A stretch of DNA of 64,000 nt, from positions 1,364,001 to 1,428,000 of the forward strand of contig JABYQN010000005.1 in NCBI GenBank assembly GCA_022606135.1. The letters run 5' to 3'. The stretch is from Fomes fomentarius (Eukaryota > Basidiomycota > Agaricomycetes > Polyporales > Polyporaceae). Made by a program: the position numbers and the translations under genes. Positions 47,326-58,053 of this stretch are shown piece by piece; within the stretch, counting starts at the first letter, position 1; the number at the start of each line of letters is the position of its first letter. The notes under the pieces are model-generated. The model saw nothing but the letters and a program-made list of their open reading frames with translations. It was not told where the DNA came from and searched no databases.

Positions 47326-49078
47326 GTTTCTACAGAGTGATGGGCAGAGGTCAGAATGAGTGAGTGATTTCCAACGACAATGGGAGCTCGGCCTGAGTCC
47401 TGAGTCAAGACGTTATACCATCAGCTATATCACTGGCACGCTGGTCGACGGTAGGACCCGGATCGGATTGATGTGAATTGCCAACGGTCAGGAGACTGCT
47501 GTCAGAGGCTGCGCCAACGGCCATTGTCGGCTTGCATGGAAAGCGCAACAACCCCATGCGGTCGCGCGAGGCGGGAACTCCCTGAAAGACCAACCTAGCA
47601 TTTGCATATCGTAAAATTGAGTCATTGTGTGTTGCCTAGAGCAACGAGGAGATGTGTCAAAATGTCAGCTATTCTCAAGAACCTTTCGGCGTTGCAAGTT
47701 GCAACTGAATGGCGAGCATCCGATACGGCACTCATGACTGAAGTACTCACTGTATTCGTTCGAGTTGAGTGACACACTGTGCGTATCATCAGAACGGGCA
47801 GATGTCGCACAATGCGGCTCATAAGTTATAAGTTATAACCAGACGAAAAGAGTCCAGAACTCGAGGTACACGTGGCGTGGAGAAGTTCTATACTCGGGCC
47901 GTACTATTGGGCGTCCTGGACATCACAGGCTTAAGCATCCCTTGTCCTAAGTCCTTCAGCAGTCCCTAGCTCGAGTTGGAGTCGAATTGAAGTAGTGGTA
48001 TGATGAAGAGGAACCACCAGACGATCTTAGAGACGGACGAACAATGGGACGCTCATCCATCCGTCCTCGTTTGCGCCTTCGAATTCAGCTCCGTCAACCT
48101 TCTCTGAGCGACTCAGGGTCGACCGCGTGGAGAGGACGCGAGAGTGACTCCCGCAGGTCCTGGGTACGCTATCTCGCTGTTGGTATATGTCCTCCGTTTG
48201 CTCTGTATTGCAGATCTCGTCGATGCGGACCACGAGGACCTCATAGTCGCACACGACCACTTCCTCCTTGCAAGTGGGAACTTAGACGGTGGATCACATT
48301 ACCTGCATTGTGAAGCAAGGGTTTCGGTTCGCGCTGAAGGAGACATCGTGACAGTAGAAGTGAGGATGAGTGCATGCTACACTGCCCTGTCAGGATCAGG
48401 GATGGGTCCGAACACCCTCACCTTCAGTGTTCATGCTTACATGAGCATGTCCGAGGATGCGCCATAGACCTGTAGAATGCAATAGGAAGATTCAGACATT
48501 GTATGCGCACTGCGATGTCAGGTAGGGAGTATCTATAAGGAGTGAGTCTCGCTCACGGAGCAATCTTGTATGTATGTGCCCTGGGCAGGTGCAGTAATGT
48601 GGTGCTTGCTCGCGCAGCGGCGGCAGACTGGTAAATGGTGAGATAAGGTCAACAAATGGAAGGAGATACTCCGCGGACGAGAGCTTATATACGTGTGTGG
48701 AGACGAACGATATGTAATGGCTGGCCCGCGCAGCGCACGAAATGGGAGGATTACGAGATATGATTAGAAAGATGAAGACAGGAATAAGTAGGAATAGAAT
48801 CATGATGGTACAACACGTAGTTATGTGTGGCGATTTGCATGTACTTGTGTCGACAGTCTTGGACAGCAAGCGAGAGGGACGGACAGCATTGATACAGCAT
48901 GTAGGATGATGCGGTGCGGATGCGGATGATGCAGATGTGTACCGGGAATGAATGAGCGACTAGGCAAGAATCTAGGATAGATGGGGCCGGTGATAATATC
49001 GATCATGCAACGAGGAACGCAGATGATGTTGGTGTGCGTCAGGCGAGGACTGGGGCTGGGAAGATGCTGCTGAAAGTG
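47326..49078. other. Intergenic region with weak coding hints
   Basis: About 1.75 kb upstream of the ankyrin gene and downstream of the small Cys-rich gene. A plus-strand frame at 48144-48467 (107 codons, containing DADHEDLIVAHDHFLLASGN and EARVSVRAEGDIVTVEVRMS) reads like protein, and another frame overlaps it, but no family, splice chain or promoter supports it. GGATGATGCGG-type repeats occur at 48900-48935. Confidence 0.4.
48144..48467 (+). CDS. Weak candidate small protein, unrecognised
   Basis: The 107-codon frame begins with a hydrophobic stretch (ISLLVYVLRLLCIADLVDAD) and then a mixed polar sequence with beta-strand-like alternation (HCEARVSVRAEGDIVTVEVR). This looks more protein-like than most chance frames nearby. 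It has no known motif, and an overlapping frame on the same strand starts at 48044. It could equally be noise. Confidence 0.2.
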   Translation: MTPAGPGYAISLLVYVLRLLCIADLVDADHEDLIVAHDHFLLASGNLDGGSHYLHCEARVSVRAEGDIVTVEVRMSACYTALSGSGMGPNTLTFSVHAYMSMSEDAP

Positions 49079-49585
49079 CTACCGGCGGCGGGGCTGGCCG
49101 AAGTACGGATAACATTCGGGACAGTAATCCGGCCTAGTTGCGGTGATAGTCTCGGAAGCGTCGGGACCGAAGTACTGTGGTGGGAGAATGACGAATGAGA
49201 AGGAAGAAATGGGGGAAGGGATGAGAATGATGTGGAAAGAGAACAAGACGCACGCGGTCACACATGCAGTTTGGGCAAGGCTTGCGGTGGCGGCGAGAGT
49301 TGTAGCAGAACGGACTTTCGCAGTCGATTTTGCGCAACTTCTTGGTCTATGGTAACCACAGGGGTGAGCAGGGCAGACTGGGAAGAAGAAAGAAGTAAGA
49401 ACGTACGATGATGTAGTGCTATAAGTATGCGAAAGGGGTGACGTCAGAATAGGTACGCGCTCACGGAGAAAGTCTATCAGAGATTACTGACGCCGCAGCC
49501 GTACTTGGTACCTTCGCTGCAGAAAAGTGAGTGAGCGAATTGGCTGGCCATGGCGGAGAGCGACTCACGTTTCGAGGCAGCACAT
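49079..49585 (-). CDS. Tiny cysteine-rich protein in four exons
   Basis: The four exons 49585-49569, 49516-49492, 49346-49254 and 49174-49079 have GT-AG introns of 52, 145 and 79 nt and sum to exactly 77 codons, giving 76 residues with ten cysteines (2, 3, 13, 23, 28, 38, 41, 43, 63, 66). Landmarks are MCCLETEGTKYGCG, KIDCESPFCYNSRRHRKPC, CPNCMC and the end DYCPECYPYFGQPRRR. There is no signal peptide. The CxxC/CxC pairs and a His suggest a metal-binding or zinc-ribbon-like miniature protein. A similar 'DC...C..S..H..PC..C.C' layout occurs in fungal proteins I recall, but the family is unnamed to me. A 5' UTR exon ends at 49676 (GTAAGT donor), with the acceptor next to 49611. A TATA box lies at 49841-49846. 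Confidence 0.75.
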
Positions 49586-49611
49586 GTTGCGAGCACAGCA
49601 GTGATGGGGTG

Positions 49612-49675
49612 CTTAAAAGTTTACGTTAGCGATCGGAGAAGCATCGACGTCGACGGCGAGATGTGATCAACTTAC
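49612..49675 (-). other. 5' UTR intron of the Cys-rich mini-gene
   Basis: On the minus strand a GTAAGT donor at 49675 and a TTTTAAG acceptor at 49612 bound a 64-nt intron. The upstream leader (49676 to about 49810) has no ATG, so translation starts in the second exon at 49585. Confidence 0.6.
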
Positions 49676-49840
49676 GGGAGCGCGAAGACGGCGTCGGAGA
49701 AAGTGCGGACGGGGGCAGAAGGCGAGGAGGTTGGACTAGGCCAAGGGTAGTCAGGGACTAGTAGGATTATAGGGCGGAGAGGCTCGAGCAGATTATGGAG
49801 GAGGTGGCGAGCTTAGGGTAAAGGGGGGAAAAGGTGGGGC

Positions 49841-49846
49841 TTTATA
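49841..49846 (-). promoter_or_regulatory. TATA box of the Cys-rich mini-gene
   Basis: TATAAA on the minus strand, preceded by a pyrimidine-poor flank and followed by a CT-rich leader (CCCCACCTTTTCCCCCC) typical of fungal transcription starts. It is about 165 bp upstream of the leader splice donor. Confidence 0.6.
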
Positions 49847-50414
49847 GGGAATGTGAGGGCGGCCACATCAAAAAAGATGCATGCAGACACGTTCAAGGCC
49901 GAAACGATTGGAAAGTCACAGGTGGTTGATGATCCGGAAGAGATCGATAAGGTAGAGGACGAAAAGAAAGAGGCGGTTGGCAGGGAAGAGCCGATGGCTT
50001 GGGCAAACGATGCGGACGACCCGGAGAGTGCTAGACAGGCCGTCTCCCACTCCGACCCGTCGATCGCCTAGTGGCACACACTCAGCCCGTCTTCGAGAAC
50101 AAAGGACTGTGTATGTCCGCTGCCCTCTGCACGTAATTGGCGACGAGCATCACTCTTCTTCACAGCCCAGTGGAGGTCATGCGCCAGCAGCAGCCAGATG
50201 CTCATGCCAGATGCCAGATAATCCATCCCACACCCGCGACCACAATCCGGCTCCGGCCTCCGTCCCGCTCTTCCATCCGGAGGCTGCGTCGGGCGCTCCG
50301 CCGCCGGCCACACCCCGCACCTGATTCAATGCCACGCGACCGGCCGAACCCAAACAAACACCGGCATGACGAGCGACGACGGTCACGCCCTCTGCGTCCT
50401 CCGCCACTGCCCAA
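49847..50414. other. Divergent promoter region of the Cys-rich gene and TLG2
   Basis: About 570 bp. An open frame at 49853-50071 codes an acidic 72-residue peptide (ETIGKSQVVDDPEEIDKVED) that could be a small gene or chance. Nothing else supported. Confidence 0.35.
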
Positions 50415-53239
50415 ATGTCCTCCTCCTCCTCCTCCTCCATCCCGACCACCCGCTCCCGTACTCTCCTCTTTATCTCCTATAGGGACTCCCGCGCAGGCGC
50501 ATCTCGCTCCAGACGTTCACGAATAGTCACAAACTATGACCAAGCTCAGGTTGACGACGACGAGCACGAAGGCCTCATAAACGCCGAGGCCGGCCACATC
50601 TCTATAGATGCAGAACTTCCGCCTAAATGGTGAATGCCACGTTACCCTTACGCTCTCCATTCTCCGCCGTCTTTTTTCTCGTTTCCGGCACACACAAGTC
50701 CGCCTCTCATCAGGGCGTGCCTTCTTGCCGGCATGCACGCTGTATCCCTTCGGCTGCGGACGCGTCTCACTTGCAGTATCGCATATGCCACCCGCGTATG
50801 CCACACTGTATCGGAAACACAAAAGCTCGCGCTCCGAAGCCGTAGCTCTCACATATGAGCACCCTTCGGTCTCACCGGCCAGGTTCTGGGCGGGACACCG
50901 CGGGGCTAAGCAGGTCGTTATGACTGTATGCCGTACGTCTTCGTTTCCTTGCACGCAGACTGCTCCCATCCTTTGTCTGGGTCCATGCTGTCCATGTCAC
51001 TTCGCTTGGGTCATCGTGCCCAGTAGCTCTGACATCTACGACATGCAGCCAGCGTTGTACGTATTGAACATTCTTCTGAAGCTGCTGCACGCAAGCGAAA
51101 TGAAAGCACAAGGACAATTGTGGCCTAAGACGCGCTCCTCGCTCGCTCTTCCCGGTCACTGCAGCGGCCTGTGTCGTCCTTCTCTCGCGCCATGCTAGCA
51201 GAAGTCTGCAGCGTGCATGATTGAACCCTGTCCACGCAGTCTACGTATCCCGCAGTCAAGCCCTGTTCTGGGCTCTCAGCGAGAGTGATTCTGAGTACAT
51301 GCAGTATCCGTTTGTGATTGATACTACCTGCTCCTCAGCACTGGTTCTTGTGTTCCCGCGTCATGGTCGGGATGGCTCCGCCGGTGCTGCCGATACTGCC
51401 GTGTGCAACATCATGGCATTGATCCTCATTGCTGCCGCTGTGTCACAAAGTCGGCACACATTCTTCTCTTGTTCGGCTGGTGTTGGCCATGAGCTAGCCG
51501 TTCTAGACATCTCCGGTAGTACGGAATGCTTGTATTGTCAGGTGCTAATCTATCGTCGGATCGCCAGGGTAGATATCGCTGATCAAGTCAAGGAGATCCT
51601 TGCTGGCATTCAGACCAAAAGTATGTTCCGGTCGGCCTCGTTTCCCTTGCGCTCCTGGCAGTCCTGATTCTTGGGCGGTCACATTAACCTCGTCATGGCC
51701 TAGTTGCTGCTCTCGACAAGCTCCACGCAAAGCATGCTCTCCCGGGATTCTCGGATCGGACAGCTGAAGAGAGGGAGATAGAGGCCGCCACGACAGACAT
51801 TACCAAAGTAATAGATGGTTATCGCTCTCTGCCGAGTCGAAACATGGCTCACCTGCGGTTTCAATCGCTTTCATCGGTGATCAGGACTTCCGTCAATGCC
51901 AGACCTTGATCCAGCGGATAGGGTCGGTGCCACAGCACTCCTTCCCTCCTTCCCAAGTGGGTGGATCCCACCATCATGAACTTGCGGCGAAGAATGTGCA
52001 GCGTGGCCTCGCTGCGAAGGTTCAGGAACTGAGCGCCACCTTTCGCAAGAAGCAGCGCGTCTACATGGAAAGTCAGTATTCAGTATTCCCAATCTTGGCT
52101 ATGGACGACGATCGATGGCGCTCTCGACCGACCATGCTCTTAGCTAACTGATGGGTGTCTTGCTTCGCAGAATTGCAAGGCCACGCGATCAAGAATCAGG
52201 ACCTCCTCGCAGCGTCTGGCGCAGTGTCCCTCAAGGGGTCAGCAGGTATGTTTGCATTGGACGAAGATGTGGAGGCAGCGGCAGCCGTACGTCGCATTAG
52301 CAATCGCCGGTTTCTCATCGGCGTTACCTGCATATTTCCGTGCTGATGCTACTCCCAATCCTCAATACAGTCCAGTGAGAACGCGGTCTTGCGACAGTTT
52401 ACGGCGCTTGATACCAATCTGGAGGCACGAGACCGGGAGCTCACAGAAATTGCCAAGTCCATTGCCCAGCTGGCGGAACTGTTCAAGGATCTGTCCGCGC
52501 TGGTCATTGACCAGGGAACCTTGCTCGACAGCGTGGAGTACAACATTGAGCAGACGGCGGCTCAAATGGAAGACGCGGTGCGGGAGCTAGACACGGCAAC
52601 GAGGTGGGTTTCAGTCATACATTACGTCGTGCCCCACCTCGGGGCTCAGACTCGAAGGCGGGCGCTGAGCACTCCGTCCGATCACTTCTTCCTGCTCCGT
52701 CTTCCGTCTGCCGTTACGCGTCTTCTTTCTTCTTGTGCCTCGCCTGGTTGTCCGGTCAGTTGGTCGTTTCGCTCGCGGCTAATCCAGAGGCGTGCAGGTA
52801 CCAGAAGAACACTGGGCGGCGCCAGTGCATCTTCCTGCTCCTCCTGATCATCTTTGGCCTCATCATCGCGCTCATCTTCAAGCCACGCCGACTCCACTCC
52901 GCGCCTGCACCACCGTCGGCTGACCATTCGCCTGCTGTGTTCCCGGACGCAGCGCGGCCTGTCGCGACTACTGCGGACGAAGTCGAAGGAGCAGGAGCGA
53001 AACGAGGGGGAGGAACTCAGAGTTCGATCGGTACAGAGCGCTTGGTCATGTCCGCGCTCGCGCTGCGTGCGGTGGCTTCGTTGCCACCGACAGCCACGTC
53101 GAGTGCGACCTCGGCCTGGGGTTCGACAGCGACGTCCGCGGACATTGGCTTAGGGGTTGGGCAGCGTATGATGCGGGCGCGGGCGAGCCCGGTCCAGGAG
53201 CGGGCGAACGTGCATAGAGACAGACGTAAGGAGAGATGA
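50415..53239 (+). CDS. TLG2: t-SNARE syntaxin TLG2 / syntaxin-16 type
   Basis: Qa-SNARE of the trans-Golgi/endosome system. ATG 50415 opens a Ser run encoded by CCT repeats, then TTRSRTLLFISYRDSRAG and EGLINAEAGHISIDAELPPKW. A 938-nt intron (50630-51567) follows, phase 2, joining to VDIADQVKEILAGIQTK. Then LDKLHAKHALPGFSDRTAEE and KDFRQCQTLIQRIG form the Habc-like part. The SNARE motif is RELTEIAKSIAQLAELFKDL, SALVIDQGTLLDSVEYNIEQ, with the zero-layer Gln in IDQGTLLD. YQKNTGRRQCIFLLLLIIFG begins the C-terminal membrane anchor. After the anchor comes a luminal tail of about 110 residues rich in Ala/Ser. The N-terminal block LPP-W-VDI and the LDKLHAKHxLPGF motif are specific to Tlg2. Confidence 0.92.
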
Positions 53240-54181
53240 AGGAGCCGTGCTCTGTTGGTTTACTCTATGGTGCGATCGTGTGCATGTGCGCACCAGACGA
53301 TTTTTATTGCTCTTTACGATAGCTAGTACTCTATGATCCATATAAAGGTTTGGTTTGTCACGGAGCGTCTCAGGCTGCGGGCGAGCCCAGTCGCGACCAT
53401 GATCGTTCTGTGTAAAATTGAACAATCTGTGCACCGTATACACGTCGTCGAGGTATCCCTCTTTCCCTGTGCAGTTCATGAATGAGTCTTAACGTGTGTG
53501 CATGATCGATAGCGATGCTGTCGGCCTTGCCGGTAAGCAGTGAGTAGTGAGAACCCAACAATGTGCGATGCTCCGAAGTGCGGCGGTTCAATCAAACTCC
53601 GCTTATGCAACCCTGAAATGTTGACCTCTAAGGTTCACTAGTGTTTCAGGCCTCAACGTGGCTATGCCACGTTGAGTGTTGTGACAGTTGGAGGTCACTG
53701 TGGCTTCCTCGGACTCCGGCCGGCCCAAGTACTCGGCTCACCGACAAGCAGGCTGGAATAAGTGACAGTAAGTTCGGCGGCACGGTGCCCGGTGGCAGTC
53801 CCCTCCGATGTCGGAGAGCACGTTGCAGAGAAGCCGGATGTGGGTGGGCTGCTGAAGAGGTTCAATGTCGGGCCCGATAACCTCCTAAACCAAATCGTCG
53901 CGATGATCGTGAGGATCCTCAAGAACGTCGGGGACATCGTTTAAGAGCGAATGTTCAAGGGAAAACGTTCGCGGGTGATCATGTGGGGTGGGTATGCCAC
54001 GCGTTATTTCGGTCCCTACTAGGGCGCAGATAGTAGCCACTGTCAGCGTCGTATTGCGATGGGCCGATGAATGCAGCCGAGCGAGCTCATGGTACAGAAC
54101 CATCTATAGCTATTTGATACAGAACGACAGAACGACACAGATACACAATATTCCGAGATACGTACGTATGCGATGGCTGCT
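53240..54181. other. Convergent intergenic region of TLG2 and NAR1
   Basis: About 940 bp. A perfect hairpin lies at 53652-53676 (separate entry). A plus frame at 53762-53944 ends in KRFNVGPDNLLNQIVAMIVR then ILKNVGDIV, amphipathic and protein-like, but without start context or family. Confidence 0.4.
53652..53676. repeat. Perfect 10-bp inverted repeat with 5-nt loop
   Basis: CTCAACGTGG (53652-53661), loop CTATG, CCACGTTGAG (53667-53676). Perfect arms with a short loop are more than the background in this window. It lies about 400 bp past the TLG2 stop and about 500 bp past the NAR1 stop, and neither gene obviously uses it. Confidence 0.6.
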
Positions 54182-56261
54182 TCACCACTTCACAGCGAGC
54201 CCAATGACCTCGCTCTCGACAGCCCGATACTGAGTCCGGAAAAGACGCTGCCGCCGCTCTTCCGCCTTCTCGTCGAGCTGCGTCGTCCACCCGACCTTGC
54301 CCACGACGGGCCCCGCCTTGGTGATTTCCCGCAACAACCGGCCAGCGAGCTCGTCCGCGTACTCGAAGGTGGTCCCTGGACTAGTTGGGAAGCCCTCTGC
54401 AGGTGGGGTCGGCGGAGGGGTCGGCAGAGTGCGCCAGTACGCAGCTTCGACCTTCTTCGACCACTCCCTATCCCCCCACTTCGCGCTGATCGGGGCAGCA
54501 GGAAGCGACTCTTCCGCATCAAAGCGCACGCCGCTCTCCGACCAGTCCCTCGAGAAGCCCTCTGCATCCGTCTGCTGCTTTTCTGCCCGAACGGGCCGCA
54601 GCTGTCCACCGCCGTTCACGCAGCCGCTGGGACATGCCATGACTTCCACGTAGTCGTAGCCCTTCTCCTCCTGCACCGCTGCGCGATCTGCTCCTGCGCC
54701 CTTGCGAACAGCTCTCCCTCGCGCACGTAGCCCAGCGCCGGCAAGGCGACCAGCAGCTCCACGGCCGACCTGCACACCCGCTTCGCGGCCAACCTTGCGC
54801 ACAACATTCTGTAGGTTACGGAACCCGTAGCACTTTGCACCCCGAAAGACAACCTGGCCGGTTTCCTTGTTCGTGAGCGTGTACTCCTCGTAGTCCGCAG
54901 TGCGTACAGTCTTCGTAGTTAGTTCGAGCGCCGCAGGATCCGATGAAGACGAGACAAGGGTGTTGATAAGCGAATGAAGGTATGAGCCGGAGCTGGTGCC
55001 GGGATGCATGAGAAGTTCTGGGAACATTGGATCGGCGGGGTCCTTAACCGAGCCGAGAAGGCAAGGAACGTTCTCGTCGAGTATGGGGATCGATATGTCC
55101 CATCCCTTGTCCTGCATCAGGAGCTGTAGCTCGCCGGTGGTGATCACGCAGTCGACATCGCGCGTCGCGTACGCTTCGTTGTAGAAGTCTTGCCGCGAAG
55201 CTTCGAGCTTCTTATCGTAGCACGGCATGACTGTGACATGGTAGATCTGATCAGGCCTGTGGAGATCCCCCATAAAGCCCGAAGGGCAGGCGACGATCAG
55301 CGACCGAAGCAGGCGCGGTTTGAATGGTAATAGAGAGATGGGAGAACAAACACGCACGTTTTGCCCCACTTCCCACCCAGGTATTCCTTGACCAGCGTCC
55401 CCATGATCTGCTGTGGGCTCTTCGTCTGGCTGATGAAGGGAAGCATCTCTGCGTGCGTCTTCTCGGCGTAGCAAACCCATCCTGGACACGCGCTTGCGAG
55501 CATCGGCAGCTTCCCTTGGCCATCCTTGCGTTCTGCGAATTCCTTTGAATGCTCTAGGAGCGAGATATGACGGGCGAAGGTCGTGTCGTAGACATGTGCG
55601 AATCCAAGAACCTCTGTGCAGAATGCACTTACTCGCCGCAGAACTTGGAGAAGACTGACATTCTGGTGAGAGCCGGAGGAGACGGACGCCGCGAGGGAAG
55701 CAAGGGACTGCGGTGCAATAGAGATGACTGGGACCCTGTAGTGACAGGAAGGAGGTGGAGGATTATTCTCCAGGAAGTTCAAGACCTCCGCGTGAGATTG
55801 CATGGTGATGAGGACGGATTCAGCGGATGTGATACAACCACTATGAGCGGATCAGCGCTATAGGCCGTGCCAAACGATGAAGCGGAGTGCGCACCTGCAC
55901 GCCAGACAGTCATTCAGGCTGATCTCCGCTGTCGTGAGCTTCTGCTTCATGCCTCCAGATGGCCCCGCCGTTTTGCCATCCATTGCTACCTCATAGTAAG
56001 TCCCGGCCGAGTCTACTTGTATTTGTGTCTTGAGTACACCAAAAATGAGCTGTGTGCCACGTAAATTCGCAAGGCACACCCACAGCAGCTGCCCCGGGAT
56101 CCTGAGGGTCGGGTTTGTTGGTCTGCTCGACAGGCTTGATGCACGCTTGTGATGGCGTTATGAAGTCATTGAGGTCGGTCAAGGTCTTATCCCACTTCCC
56201 TCAGCGTTTGCAGTCAGGACTGCATAAGCTAGAGACGTACCAGCGCGCCAGAAAACGCCAT
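54182..56261 (-). CDS. NAR1: Cytosolic Fe-S cluster assembly factor NAR1
   Basis: [FeFe]-hydrogenase-like protein that takes part in the cytosolic iron-sulfur assembly (CIA) pathway, handing clusters to apo-proteins. ATG 56261 starts AFSGAL, spliced to TLTDLNDFITPSQACIKPVE (first cluster Cys), then KLTTAEISLNDCLACSGCIT with SAESVLITMQSHAE, the CxxCxxC motif completed across an intron. The catalytic-like part has SACPGWVCYAEKTH, PQQIMGTLVKEYLG, VMPCYDKKLEASR (acceptor Cys) and YDYVEVMACPSGCVNGGGQL. The last Cys and the C-terminus follow, ending ESEVIGLAVKW, with a tail after GGGQ longer than in yeast. Four or five short introns. All canonical cysteines are present. About 590 residues. The SDR gene lies 266 bp upstream. 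Confidence 0.95.
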
Positions 56262-56527
56262 GTCGCAGGTGTATGTGGTGGGAGAAGACAAGCCGCATTT
56301 TGGCACAGACGAGAGCGAGCGAGAACTGACTCCGGGCCGCTGACAAAGATCTCGATCAGTGCACAGCCACCCAATATTAGTAAGCGCTGTTTGCGTGGAC
56401 TTGAATACTGGCATCAAACATAAGGCATACAATTGGAGGATGCTTTAGCGAATTCCTATAGTAGGCTCGTTACATTGCAGATACAACGGGCCTTCAATCA
56501 TAATCAACTGGCACTTCAGTTAACTCT

Positions 56528-57370
56528 TCACCAGGGTACCTCCCGCATCTGCCCCCCCTCGAACTCCCAGTAAGTCCCGCCCTCGTATGTCTTCTTGTCA
56601 TCAACAGAAAGACGGTAGATAACCTCTGCACCCAACTCCGGCTCTTTCCCCTTGTCCCAAAAATTGCTGAACGCGGTCCTAAGCAGCCCCGGAGATGTCA
56701 CGTAGAAACGAATGCGAGCCTTGCCGGAAGGCGCGTCCCGCTCGTAATCTATGCGGTCGTTCTCTTCGACTTGCATGTGCACCGTCAAGCCGTTAAGCCC
56801 GACTTTGCTCGAACCATAGGGCACGGCACGACCAATCTTCCTCGTGAGCGCGTTCGTCATGCTCCCCAAGCCCGATGATATGTTGATGACCTTCGGGTCG
56901 TCGGACTTGTGAAGTAGTGCCTTGAACGCGATGGTAACTACCGCGGTCGAGGTCAGGTTGGTGTTGAGAATGTCGTTGTAGGCCGCACGAATGCCCACGA
57001 GGTCCCCGTCACTGGGTGGGCGACCAAGGATGCCGGCATTGTTGACGAGCACTGGATGGGCATATTGTTAGCAGGTCGGTTGAGGAAGATCATTGGAGTT
57101 ATGCTGACCGTCCAGTCTACCATAGGTATCTTCCACGTATTTGACAGCTGCCGCAATCTGCTCGTCGTTTGTTACGTCGAGCTGAAGCACGTACACTTGG
57201 GCCGTCACGCCGGCGTTTCTGAGCTTCTGAAGAGCATCCTTTCCTCTTTCGAGGTCGCGACTGCAGAGGACGAATGTATATGTAGGCTCCCGCAAAGCGG
57301 TGACCTGTATGATGTAGTAACCGAGCCCTTGGTTGGCTCCGGTGACAAGGACGATCTTCGGTGATGACAT
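56528..57370 (-). CDS. Short-chain dehydrogenase/reductase
   Basis: Classical NAD(P)-dependent SDR of about 260 residues in two exons. It starts SSPKIVLVTGANQGLGYYII at 57370, with the TGANQGLG dinucleotide motif. QLDVTNDEQIAAAVKYV is next. One intron (GTCAGC...CCAG) joins YGRLD to VLVNNAGILG, the NNAG motif. The catalytic region reads KVINISSGLGSM and VPYGSSKVGLNGLT, with Tyr-x3-Lys. SPGLLRTAF is the PG motif, and the end is EFEGGQMREVPW. It is distinct from the SDR at 25.7 kb. Substrate unknown; carbonyl-reductase-like enzymes of this kind are common in fungi. Same strand as NAR1 but the spacing allows an independent promoter. Confidence 0.88.
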
Positions 57371-58053
57371 CGTGCCAGTGAGAACAGTGGTTGAGGGTAG
57401 GTTGGATAGTGGTGTCCTCGTCGGGATCCAATGCTCCTACTTTATACTAATCTGCCTTTGGCTGCTGCGTCCCGGGTGCTGTCAGCGTAGGCCTCGGACT
57501 GGTTCGAACTGACCATCATGTTTCACTTGCTCGAAAGTTTCAATGCCGGCCTCGGGCTTGCAAGTGGGTCGTGCTGTCGACGGGTGCAATACATGTACGA
57601 CGACTTCCCAAGTTGGGGGGTTTCTGACCCAAAGCGTCGTCGAGTAGACTTATTCGAGTCTCGACTAGCAGTACACAGTTTATTTGCGAATTTGTTCAAT
57701 ACAATACAAAACTGCCAGAGGCGATGAATAAAACAGTGTGATGATGCGGTAGACATATAGTGGCACAGGCAACATGAGAACATAGAGGCATAGGGGCATA
57801 TGAGGTGGCATAGGGTTACGAGGGATGGCAGATACACTGATGGGAACGATGACTCGTCGGACAAGAGATATAGTACAGAAATCCAAGAGGATGATGAACA
57901 GATACACAATGACAGCTCTACGGAGACATCTATAGGACAAAAATAACTGATAATAATACCTGATGGACCAGCGATGCAGCGTGAAATTTGGGGTGAGTGC
58001 CTCGGAGCGAGACCGTCGATCCCTCACTTCTTCAACGCAGAGGGACCAACGGC
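57371..58053. other. Intergenic region between SDR and the Ser-rich gene
   Basis: About 680 bp. The SDR promoter and the 3' UTR of the minus-strand Ser-rich gene fill it. AT-rich, no gene recognised. Confidence 0.45.

Noticed and set aside
50608..51198. 196-codon plus-strand frame inside the TLG2 intron
   Set aside because: Composition looks random, no family resemblance, and the flanking TLG2 exons join perfectly across it.
53762..53944. 60-codon frame with an amphipathic end
   Set aside because: It has no start context, splice partners or homolog pattern, and lies in a convergent 3' region.
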